Shown here one piece after another: positions 1 through 5,866 of a stretch of DNA of 7,388 nt. Each line of letters starts with the position of its first letter. Within the stretch, counting starts at the first letter, position 1. Source of the stretch: JAEMQF01 sp031396305 (GTDB taxonomy: Bacteria > Pseudomonadota > Gammaproteobacteria > Burkholderiales > Burkholderiaceae_C); NCBI GenBank assembly GCA_031396305.1, contig JANNKM010000298.1:1-7388 (forward strand), read 5' to 3'. Under the pieces are notes generated by a model. It saw nothing but the letters and a program-made list of their open reading frames with translations, ran no database searches and had not been told where the DNA came from. The position numbers and the translations under genes were made by a program.

Positions 1-1302
1 GTGCGGCTGGCCGCGTTCAGCGATGCCCTTCGCCACCTCGAGCCCCTGCTGGAGGGCGAGCCGGGCCACGCCGAGGCGCTGCGGCTGCGCGCGGAGTCGC
101 TGGACGCCATGGGCGACCCGGCCACGCTCGCGGCCTACCGCGTCGCCGCCGCGGCCGCCGGCGAGCCGGCGGCGCACGACCTGCTGGCCAAGGCCGCGCT
201 GGCTCAGGTGAAACAGGGCGACCCGAAGGGCGCCCTCGTGCTGCTGGAGGGGCTGCGGCCGACCAGCGTCGAAGGGCGCCTCTGTGAGGCGCTGGCCTAC
301 AGCGGCGCAGCCGCCCTGGGCGCCGTGGACCCGGCGATGGGCACCGCGAAGGCGGCCACCGCGCGCCGGCTGGCGCTGCAGACCGGCGACACCGCGTCCA
401 TCGTCGTCGCCTCCTGGGCCCAGGCGGCTGCCGCGCACGCACGCGGCGAGCTGCACCAAAGCGTCTGGGCCGACCTGCAGGAAACCAGCCACGTTCCGCA
501 CTTGGCGCTGCGCGTGTTCGACGGCCACCTGTGCATCACGCAGCGCTTTCTCTACGGGGCGCGGCCGTACCCCGAAGTCATCGCCTTCGCCGACGCGCTG
601 GCCACCGAGGCCCAGCGCCTGGGCGCAGCGCGCGGCCACGCCTTCGGCACCACGCTGCGCGGCGAAGCCGAGTGGCTCTGCGGCGATCTGGCCGCGGCGC
701 GCCAGCACCTGCGCGAGGGCGCGCGGCTGCACCGCGCGATCGGCGGCTCCGTCGGCGAGGCGCTGTCGCTGCAGCGCCTGGCCGAAGTCTCGCTGCACGA
801 GGGACGGCGCAGCGAGGCCCGCGCGCTGATCGACGAGGCGCTGGACCTGGCGCGCCAGACCGACATCGGCTTCCACCTGCTCGACCGGATCTACGGCACG
901 CGCATCGCACTGCATGCCGACGATCCCGAGGCCGCGCTGCACGTGATGCAGGATGCGGCGGAGTCGGTGCGCGGGCCGCTGGAGACCTGCCCCGGATGCC
1001 GCATCACCTTCGCGGTGCCCGCGGCCATCGCGGCGGCGCGAGCCGGCGAGGTCGAACTCGCCGAGCGCCACGAGACGCAGTGCGCCTACCTCGCCAACGT
1101 CGTGATGCGACTGCCCGCCTGGAATGCGGCGCACGACGAGGTTCGCGGCCACATTGCCGCAGCCCGCGCCGCACCGGCGGCCGAGACCGCCGCGCACTTC
1201 GCCGCGGCATCCGCCCGCTTCGGCGGCGCGGGGCAGCCGATCGACGCAGCCCGGTGCGAGCGACTCGCCGCTCAGGCGGTCGCCGGACGGAGGTTGCGCT
1301 GA
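1..1302 (+). CDS. TPR-like helical-repeat protein, probably the C-terminal part of a large regulator or ATPase (5'-partial)
   Basis: The frame is open from base 1 to a TGA at 1300-1302 (433 residues). A GTG sits at base 1, but nothing upstream is visible, so the gene most likely continues off the left edge. The protein is rich in Ala, Arg, Leu and Glu and is built of helix pairs. The clearest TPR-like stretch is about residues 220-285, with repeated 'A..hL.eg..l' and 'A..l..eAl.la' patterns. A CPGC motif falls near residues 328-331, and the tail contains 'AGQPIDAARCERLA'. This style is known from the C-terminal repeat regions of LuxR/MalT-like, BTAD/SARP-like and cyclase-associated ATPase regulators. 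No DNA-binding or nucleotide-binding domain lies in the visible part, so the function is not assigned. It converges on yicC. The DNA looks more GC-rich than the downstream genes, which may hint at separate ancestry. Confidence 0.7.
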   Translation: MRLAAFSDALRHLEPLLEGEPGHAEALRLRAESLDAMGDPATLAAYRVAAAAAGEPAAHDLLAKAALAQVKQGDPKGALVLLEGLRPTSVEGRLCEALAYSGAAALGAVDPAMGTAKAATARRLALQTGDTASIVVASWAQAAAAHARGELHQSVWADLQETSHVPHLALRVFDGHLCITQRFLYGARPYPEVIAFADALATEAQRLGAARGHAFGTTLRGEAEWLCGDLAAARQHLREGARLHRAIGGSVGEALSLQRLAEVSLHEGRRSEARALIDEALDLARQTDIGFHLLDRIYGTRIALHADDPEAALHVMQDAAESVRGPLETCPGCRITFAVPAAIAAARAGEVELAERHETQCAYLANVVMRLPAWNAAHDEVRGHIAAARAAPAAETAAHFAAASARFGGAGQPIDAARCERLAAQAVAGRRLR

Positions 1303-1514
1303 GGTCGCCGAGAGCGTCTGTCCGCGGCTGACAACGAGCCAGCGGCTGGGGCGTCGCTGCTGCTGCGGATGCAGCGCACCAGTGCGTCGAACTGGTCGTC
1401 CGCGCCTTGGCGGCCGACCCCGACCGCGCGTGACGGGTCGCCCTTTCGCCCGTCGTAGGTCACCCACAAGCAGGCAAATCTGCAGGCTTCCAGGCTGGTC
1501 GGTCGCCTCGCGCG
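1303..1514. other. Convergent intergenic gap with no convincing gene
   Basis: These 212 bp lie between the stop codons of the TPR-like gene and yicC. I see no RNA gene and no ORF with a recognisable product. The only structure noted is a weak inverted repeat, GACGGG at 1432-1437 with CCCGTC at 1449-1454 (11-nt loop), without a T-run. It could end transcription from either side, but the support is poor. On the minus strand the yicC frame stays open past its TAG for about 80 codons (down to about 1272). That is expected by chance at this GC content. Confidence 0.5.
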
Positions 1515-2459
1515 CTACTCCAAGTTTTGCACCTGTTCGCGCATCTGTTCGATTGCGACTTTCATCTCTACCGCGACGTTGGTGAGCTCGATCGATGAGG
1601 CCTTGGAGCCCAGCGTATTCGCCTCGCGCAGCAGCTCCTGGATCAGAAAATCCAGACGCTTGCCGATTTCGCCGCCCGCGCCCAGCAGCCGTTCAATCTC
1701 TTCCAGGTGCGAGCGCAGGCGCGCCAGCTCTTCCGCCACATCGACGCGAATCGCGTACGCCGCCGCCTCGTTGACGGCGCGCTCGTGCAGACTTTGCTGG
1801 GAAATCGTCTGCGCCGCGCCTACGGTATCGAGAGCCTCGCGCCAGCGCTCGACGAAGCGCTGTTGCTGGCGCTGCACGACAGCGGGCACCAGCGGTTCGG
1901 CGCGCGCCGCGAGCTCGCGCAGGTGGCTGGTGCGCTCCATCAGTACGGCACCCAGGCGCGCGCCTTCGCGGGCCCGCGCGTCCCGCAGTCCCTGGATGGC
2001 GCGTTTCGCGGCTTCGAGCGCGGCGTCGTCGAGTCGCTCAACGGGCTGCGCGCCTTTGCACCAGATCAGAACCTCGTGAACCGACAAAGGGGCAGCCTTG
2101 GGCAACCAGCCCTGCACCGTGCTCTCCAGGCGTGCCAGGCGATTCAGCTGTTCGGTGCGGGGCAGCGGCACCGCGGTGTCGGCCTCGGCGTTCGTCGTCA
2201 GCCGCAGTTCAATCTTGCCGCGCCGGAATGCGGCGCCCAGGAGCTCTCGCAACGCCGGTTCGAGCGAGCGCAGGTCGTCGGGCAGGCGAAACACGAGGTC
2301 AAGGAATCGGCCGTTCACCGATCTGAGCTCGACATCGATTCGTCCGCCACCCTTGGCAGCGCCTTCACTCGGAGTTGCCGCGTCGTCGCGGCCCGCAGGC
2401 TGTGCGGAAGTGGCCACTGTCGAGGCGCTGGCGTAGCCGGTCATACTGTAGACTGCCAT
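1515..2459 (-). CDS. yicC: YicC family endoribonuclease
   Basis: The protein has 314 residues. The start is the ATG at 2459-2457, giving the family N-terminus MAVYSMTGYAS. A GTGAGGT purine-rich site sits 3-9 nt upstream, so I prefer this start to one six codons further out. The YicC N-terminal domain shows 'ELRSVNGRFLDLVFRLP' (residues 45-60) and 'RRGKIEL' (79-85). The C-terminal DUF1732 part shows 'RVDVAEELARLRSHLEEI' (238-255), 'GKRLDFLIQELLREANTLGSK' (266-286) and the closing 'IEQMREQVQNLE'. YicC proteins are known cytoplasmic endoribonucleases; the E. coli member takes part in small-RNA turnover. E. coli YicC has 287 residues. Most of the extra length here is a low-complexity insertion at about residues 13-38, between the MTGYAS motif and the first conserved strand. 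The gene is divergent from the kinase gene. In many betaproteobacteria gmk follows yicC, but no gmk is seen here. Confidence 0.95.
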   Translation of the reverse strand: MAVYSMTGYASASTVATSAQPAGRDDAATPSEGAAKGGGRIDVELRSVNGRFLDLVFRLPDDLRSLEPALRELLGAAFRRGKIELRLTTNAEADTAVPLPRTEQLNRLARLESTVQGWLPKAAPLSVHEVLIWCKGAQPVERLDDAALEAAKRAIQGLRDARAREGARLGAVLMERTSHLRELAARAEPLVPAVVQRQQQRFVERWREALDTVGAAQTISQQSLHERAVNEAAAYAIRVDVAEELARLRSHLEEIERLLGAGGEIGKRLDFLIQELLREANTLGSKASSIELTNVAVEMKVAIEQMREQVQNLE

Positions 2460-2485
2460 CGAGACCTCACCCCGCAAATTCGTAC
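2460..2485. promoter_or_regulatory. 26-bp divergent intergenic region between yicC and the kinase gene
   Basis: Only 26 bp separate the two start codons, so promoters for both directions must lie partly inside the opposite gene's coding sequence. The minus-strand side holds a purine-rich GTGAGGT ribosome site for yicC. The plus-strand side has no Shine-Dalgarno-like sequence before the kinase ATG, which suggests leaderless or weakly initiated translation. I found no convincing -35/-10 pair in either direction. A TAGACT near 2449-2454 is only a loose -10 candidate for the kinase. Confidence 0.4.
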
Positions 2486-3454
2486 ATGTCCAAGCTCAAG
2501 CCCGCCCCGTTGCCGCCTGGCACGGTCGTGGGAGGCTACCAGATCGTCAAGAAGCTCGCCGCAGGTGGCTTCGGTGTGGTCTACCTGTCGGAGGATTCGG
2601 AGCGCCGCCTGGTCGCGCTCAAGGAATACCTGCCCGCGTCATTGGCCGAGCGCTCGCCGGGCGAGCTGACGCCGCGCGTCAAGCCCGACAAGCTGCCGCT
2701 GTACCGCCTGGGACTGAAGAGTTTTTTCGAAGAAGGGCGCTCGCTCGCGCAAATTGCCCACCCCAGCGTCGTGTCGGTGCTGAATTTCTTCCGCGAGAAC
2801 GAAACCGTCTACATGGTAATGAACTACCTGCAGGGTGACACCCTGCAGGACTTCATCGTCACGGCGCGCGACCTGAAGCGCGACAAGGTGTTCCGCGAGT
2901 CGACGATCCGATCCCTGTTCGACGAGATCCTGCGCGGCTTGCGCATCGTGCACCAGCACAAGATGCTGCACCTGGACATCAAGCCGGCGAACATCTTCAT
3001 CACGAACGACAACAAGGCGGTGCTGCTCGACTTCGGCGCGGCGCGCGAAGTGCTGAGCAAGGAAGGCAACTTCATCCGCCCGATGTACACGCCGGGTTTT
3101 GCCGCGCCAGAGATGTACCGGCGCGACGGCACGCTCGGCCCCTGGACCGACATCTACGCCATCGGCGCGTGCATCTACGCCTGCATGCAGGGCTACCCAC
3201 CGAACGACGCGCCGCAGCGCATCGAGAAGGACCGACTGGCGCTGAGCCTGTCGCGGCTGCGGAACATCTACTCCGACAACCTGATCGAGGTCACCGAGTG
3301 GTGCATGTCGCTTGACCCGCTGTCGCGCCCGCAAAGCGTGTTCGCGTTGCAGAAGGAACTGGCGCGCGAAACGGAGCGCAGCTACACCAAGCTCAGTTTC
3401 AGTGAAAGGCTCAAGCTCCAGCTCGAAAACCTGACGACAGGCGCGAAGACGTAA
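2486..3454 (+). CDS. Soluble serine/threonine protein kinase (Hanks type)
   Basis: The protein has 322 residues and starts at ATG 2486. The 37 codons upstream in the same frame overlap yicC antisense and show no domain. Kinase motifs are complete and in order: a glycine loop 'AAGGFGVVY' (25-33), VALK with Lys46, a helix-C glutamate at Glu83, the catalytic loop 'HLDIKPANIF' (Asp164, Lys166, Asn169), the metal-binding 'DFG' (182-184), 'TPGFAAPEM' ending the activation segment (202-210) and 'WTDIYAIGACIY' (220-231). The first glycine of GxGxxG is Ala25. Leu, not Arg, precedes the catalytic Asp, so this is a non-RD kinase, which may not depend on activation-loop phosphorylation (inference). No signal peptide, membrane segment or sensor domain is seen. 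The short tail (about 290-322) is a charged helix. The enzyme should transfer phosphate from ATP to Ser/Thr of proteins in the cytoplasm. A PP2C phosphatase gene follows 114 bp downstream. Targets are unknown. Confidence 0.93.
   Translation: MSKLKPAPLPPGTVVGGYQIVKKLAAGGFGVVYLSEDSERRLVALKEYLPASLAERSPGELTPRVKPDKLPLYRLGLKSFFEEGRSLAQIAHPSVVSVLNFFRENETVYMVMNYLQGDTLQDFIVTARDLKRDKVFRESTIRSLFDEILRGLRIVHQHKMLHLDIKPANIFITNDNKAVLLDFGAAREVLSKEGNFIRPMYTPGFAAPEMYRRDGTLGPWTDIYAIGACIYACMQGYPPNDAPQRIEKDRLALSLSRLRNIYSDNLIEVTEWCMSLDPLSRPQSVFALQKELARETERSYTKLSFSERLKLQLENLTTGAKT
2827..2849. repeat. Perfect 10-bp inverted repeat inside the kinase gene
   Basis: CCTGCAGGGT at 2827-2836 and its exact reverse complement at 2840-2849 are separated by GAC. 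The sequence encodes part of 'YLQGDTLQDF' (kinase residues 114-123). In mRNA it could form a 10-bp hairpin with a very tight 3-nt loop. The two halves also encode two 'LQ' pairs, so the symmetry may be partly a coding coincidence. Confidence 0.6.
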
Positions 3455-3505
3455 AGCAATGACAGCCCCCGAGCTCACTTCGTTCGCGTCCCCCAAGGGC
3501 CACAA

Positions 3506-3525
3506 AGGGGCCCCGCGTGGCCCCT
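3506..3525 (+). terminator. GC-rich hairpin between kinase and phosphatase genes (possible attenuator or terminator)
   Basis: AGGGGCC at 3506-3512 pairs perfectly with GGCCCCT at 3519-3525 around a 6-nt loop. It sits 52 bp after the kinase stop codon, with no T-run behind it, so intrinsic termination would be weak. The surrounding stretch, about 3464-3530, has the C-run/G-run style of the short repeats often found between genes in Comamonadaceae-like genomes (from memory). It could reduce read-through into the phosphatase gene or stabilise the kinase mRNA end. Confidence 0.35.
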
Positions 3526-3532
3526 CGGGAGT

Positions 3533-3566
3533 TCAGTCGGCTTGGGAACGGCCCTGCGCCGACTGA
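3533..3566 (+). promoter_or_regulatory. 9-bp inverted repeat overlapping the PP2C ribosome-binding region
   Basis: TCAGTCGGC at 3533-3541 is exactly complementary to GCCGACTGA at 3558-3566, with a 16-nt loop. The right arm ends 2 nt before the phosphatase ATG at 3569 and includes part of the only purine-rich stretch (GACTGAGA) that could act as its ribosome site. If the stem folds it would hide that site. It might instead be an operator, or part of the same intergenic repeat as the hairpin upstream. Confidence 0.45.
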
Positions 3567-3568
3567 GA

Positions 3569-4486
3569 ATGCGTTTTTCCGTCTATCAGGTCAGCCGCAA
3601 AGGCGGCCGGGAAAAGAACGAAGACCGGATGGGCTATTGCTACACCCGCGAGTCCGGGCTGTTCGCATTGGCCGATGGCATGGGTGGGCACCCTGAAGGC
3701 GAAGTCGCCTCGCAGCTCGCGCTGCAAACGCTGGCGGCGATGTTCCAGCGCGACAGCAAACCCACGCTGGCCGATCCCCTGCGCTTTCTGCTCGAGGCGA
3801 TCATCGCCGGGCATCATCAGTTGCTGCGCTACGCCACCCAGGCGGCGCTGATCGATACGCCGCGCACGACGGTGGTGGCCTGCCTGTTGCAGGGCAACGC
3901 GGCCTATTGGGCGCATTGCGGCGACTCGCGCATGTACCTGGTGCGCGGCGAGAAACTCATTGCGCGCACGCGGGATCACTCTTACTCTGAACTGCAGAAC
4001 ACCATGGTCAAGGTGGCGCCGATGCCCGAGCGCTTCAACCGCAACGTGCTGTTCACCTGCCTGGGCAGCCCGGGCAAGCCGGTTGTTGATACCGCCGGGC
4101 CGCTGCTGCTGCAACCCGGAGACCGCCTGCTGCTGTGCTCCGACGGCCTGTGGGGCACGGTGGCGGACGCTCAGATCGTTGACATGCTGGCGAACCGGCC
4201 AATCTCCGATGCCGTGCCCGACCTCGTGGAGCAGGCGCTGCGAGCCGGTGGGCCGAAGTGCGACAACGTGTCGGTGCTGGCTGTCGATTGGGAGTCCGCC
4301 GAGAGTGACGACTCGGCCAGCGGCGTCTTGACCGATTCGCTCAGCCCTGAAGTCTTTGCCTCGACGATCCAGGCCGGCGTGCTCGGCACCGAGCCGCCGG
4401 TGGATGAGCTCGACGAAGCCGAGATCGAGCGCTCGATCCGCGAAATCAACGAAGCCATCAAGCGCTCGGCGCAGAAGAAATCCTGA
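3569..4486 (+). CDS. PP2C-family (PPM) serine/threonine protein phosphatase
   Basis: The protein has 305 residues with start ATG 3569. A TTG nine codons upstream (3542) would also be in frame but falls inside the hairpin loop, and PP2C homology begins at MRFSVYQVSRKG. Metal-centre motifs are all present: 'GGREKNEDR' (12-20), 'ADGMGGHPEGE' (35-45, Asp36), 'TTVVACLL' (100-107), 'HCGDSRMY' (117-123, Asp120), 'CSDGLW' (190-195, Asp192) and 'CDNVSVLAV' (231-239, Asp232). It should remove phosphate from phospho-Ser/Thr using two Mn2+ or Mg2+ ions in the cytoplasm, most likely opposing the adjacent kinase. After the catalytic domain comes a tail of about 65 residues (240-305): first acidic and Ser-rich, then a charged helix from about 278 to the end. 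Neither a signal peptide nor a membrane segment is seen. The stop codon lies 2 bp before the rph start, so the two genes are probably cotranscribed and translationally coupled. Confidence 0.93.
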   Translation: MRFSVYQVSRKGGREKNEDRMGYCYTRESGLFALADGMGGHPEGEVASQLALQTLAAMFQRDSKPTLADPLRFLLEAIIAGHHQLLRYATQAALIDTPRTTVVACLLQGNAAYWAHCGDSRMYLVRGEKLIARTRDHSYSELQNTMVKVAPMPERFNRNVLFTCLGSPGKPVVDTAGPLLLQPGDRLLLCSDGLWGTVADAQIVDMLANRPISDAVPDLVEQALRAGGPKCDNVSVLAVDWESAESDDSASGVLTDSLSPEVFASTIQAGVLGTEPPVDELDEAEIERSIREINEAIKRSAQKKS

Positions 4487-4488
4487 AC

Positions 4489-5232
4489 GTGGCGAAGATC
4501 GAGGCACCTACGTTCCTGCGCACGCACACACGTGCCCATGACGCGTTGCGGCCGGTGCGCCTGACCCGAGAATTCACGAAACACGCCGAAGGTTCGGTGC
4601 TCATCGAATTCGGCGACACGAAAGTGTTGTGCACTGCCTCCGTCGAAGAACGCGTGCCGCCGCACAAGCGCGGCTCCGGCGAAGGCTGGGTCACGGCCGA
4701 ATACGGCATGTTGCCGCGTTCGACACACACTCGCAGCGATCGGGAGGCCGCACGCGGCAAGCAAAGCGGACGCACCCAGGAAATTCAACGCCTCATCGGG
4801 CGATCCCTGCGTTGCGTGTTCGACCTGAAACGCCTGGGCGAGCGCACGATCTCGCTCGACTGCGACGTGCTGCAGGCTGACGGGGGCACGCGCACCGCGG
4901 CGATCACCGGCGCGTTCGTCGCCGCGCATGACGCGGTGACCTGGCTGCTCGCGCAAAAGCGCATCGACGTCTCGCCGATTCGCCAGTACGTCGCCGCGGT
5001 CTCGGTCGGGGTGGTCCAAGGCATGCCGTTGCTCGACCTCGACTACGTTGAAGATTCGGCGTGCGACACCGACATGAACGTGGTCATGACTGCGGCCGGC
5101 GGTTTTGTCGAACTGCAGGGCACCGCCGAGGGCGCCGCTTTCACCGGCGAACAGATGGACGCGATGCTGGGCCTGGCGCGCAAGGGCATCAAGGAATTGC
5201 TCGCCGCACAACGCCTGGCGCTCGGGGTTTGA
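4489..5232 (+). CDS. rph: Ribonuclease PH
   Basis: The protein has 247 residues with start GTG 4489, the only sensible start after the phosphatase stop. It gives nine residues more than the 238-residue E. coli enzyme, at the N-terminus. Family motifs are plain: 'LRPVRLTREFTKHAEGSVLIE' (20-40), 'FGDTKVLCTASVEE' (41-54), 'EGWVTAEYGMLPRSTHTR' (65-82), 'LDCDVLQADGGTRTAAITG' (123-141, with the phosphate-binding GTR at 133-135) and 'DLDYVEDSACDTDMNVVM' (183-200, with the metal/catalytic acidic residues). RNase PH is a phosphate-dependent 3'-5' exoribonuclease that trims tRNA precursor 3' ends and some other RNAs, acting as a hexameric ring in the cytoplasm. Its full length contrasts with the truncated rph of E. 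coli K-12. The usual N-terminal 'GR' of 'xxGRxxxxLRPV' is replaced by 'AHDALRPV'. The rdgB gene follows after 4 bp. No strong ribosome site precedes the GTG, which fits coupling to the phosphatase gene. Confidence 0.97.
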   Translation: MAKIEAPTFLRTHTRAHDALRPVRLTREFTKHAEGSVLIEFGDTKVLCTASVEERVPPHKRGSGEGWVTAEYGMLPRSTHTRSDREAARGKQSGRTQEIQRLIGRSLRCVFDLKRLGERTISLDCDVLQADGGTRTAAITGAFVAAHDAVTWLLAQKRIDVSPIRQYVAAVSVGVVQGMPLLDLDYVEDSACDTDMNVVMTAAGGFVELQGTAEGAAFTGEQMDAMLGLARKGIKELLAAQRLALGV

Positions 5233-5236
5233 GTCG

Positions 5237-5866
5237 ATGCGCCTGGTGCTGGCGTCGAACAACGCCAAGAAGCTCGCCGAACTTCGAACCCTGTTTGCCC
5301 CGCTTGGGTTTGAGTGGCTGAGCTGCGCCGAATTGGGCATCACCGAGCCGATCGAGCCGCATCGAACCTTCATCGAAAACGCCCTCGTGAAGGCGCGCCA
5401 CGCAGCCCAGCACGCAGCGTGCGCCGCGATTGCTGACGACTCGGGCCTGTGCGTGCACGCCCTGGGCGGCGCACCTGGCGTCGATTCGGCGAACTATGCA
5501 CCGCTTCACCTGCCGCCGGGCGAGCGCGAGGTGCAACGTCAGGCCCAGGATCAGGCGAACAATTGCTTGCTGCTCGAGCGTTTGCGCGGCGTACCCGACC
5601 GGCGCGCGCACTTCGCGAGCACCTTGGTTGCCCTGCGCAGCGCGGACGATCCCGAGCCGCTGGTCACTGTGGGGCGCTGGCAGGGCCAGATACTCGACGC
5701 GCCGCGTGGCAGCGGCGGGTTCGGCTACGACCCGCTGATGTTCATTCCCGAGCTGGGCTTGAGCGTTGCCGAACTCGGCGCAGAAATGAAGAACCGCGCC
5801 AGCCACCGCGCTGTCGCGGCGCAGCGCATGTTGCTGGCAATGCGGGAGAGTTGGCATCTTGCGTGA
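5237..5866 (+). CDS. rdgB: RdgB/HAM1 non-canonical purine NTP pyrophosphatase (dITP/XTP diphosphatase)
   Basis: The protein has 209 residues with start ATG 5237, four bases after the rph stop. The family pattern is complete: 'LASNNAKKLAEL' (5-16, triphosphate-binding SNN.K), 'TFIENALVKARHAA' (44-57), 'AIADDSGLCVHALGGAPGVDSA' (64-85, catalytic Asp68/Asp69), 'GGFGYDPLMF' (160-169, base-recognition loop) and 'KNRASHRAVA' (185-194, with the conserved SHR). The enzyme splits dITP, ITP and XTP to the monophosphate and pyrophosphate, keeping deaminated purines out of DNA and RNA. E. coli RdgB has 197 residues, so length is normal. Some positions differ from E. coli in the middle: 'SANYAPLHLPPGEREVQRQAQ' (84-104) stands where E. 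coli has 'SARYSGEDATDQ'. The last 8 bp overlap the start of hemW. Pairing with rph is common in bacteria. Confidence 0.96.
   Translation: MRLVLASNNAKKLAELRTLFAPLGFEWLSCAELGITEPIEPHRTFIENALVKARHAAQHAACAAIADDSGLCVHALGGAPGVDSANYAPLHLPPGEREVQRQAQDQANNCLLLERLRGVPDRRAHFASTLVALRSADDPEPLVTVGRWQGQILDAPRGSGGFGYDPLMFIPELGLSVAELGAEMKNRASHRAVAAQRMLLAMRESWHLA
5844..5850 (+). promoter_or_regulatory. Shine-Dalgarno site that supports a TTG start for hemW
   Basis: GGGAGAG at 5844-5850, inside the end of rdgB, lies 8 nt before an in-frame TTG at 5859. The next in-frame alternative (GTG at 5880) lacks a comparable site. The GTG at 5863 is in the wrong frame. Confidence 0.55.

Noticed and set aside
531..1331. 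Plus-strand ORF of 266 codons overlapping the TPR-like gene in another frame
   Set aside because: Its translation is mostly Arg/Ala/Gly typical of a shifted GC-rich frame, whereas the 1-1302 frame gives a plausible helical-repeat protein.
1272..1514. Minus-strand reading frame continuing past the yicC TAG for about 80 codons (stop-codon readthrough or a small protein)
   Set aside because: YicC ends at its normal conserved C-terminus (REQVQNLE). The extra stretch has no recognisable motif and no good start, and it runs into the TPR-like gene.
2460..2560. Sigma-70 promoter for yicC on the minus strand (TTGAGC or TTGGAC as -35)
   Set aside because: At 16-18 bp spacing the -10 positions are GC-rich and do not resemble TATAAT.
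2486..4486. Type VI secretion PpkA/PppA pair
   Set aside because: No secretion genes are nearby, the kinase lacks the membrane and von Willebrand-type regions of PpkA, and the neighbours are housekeeping genes.
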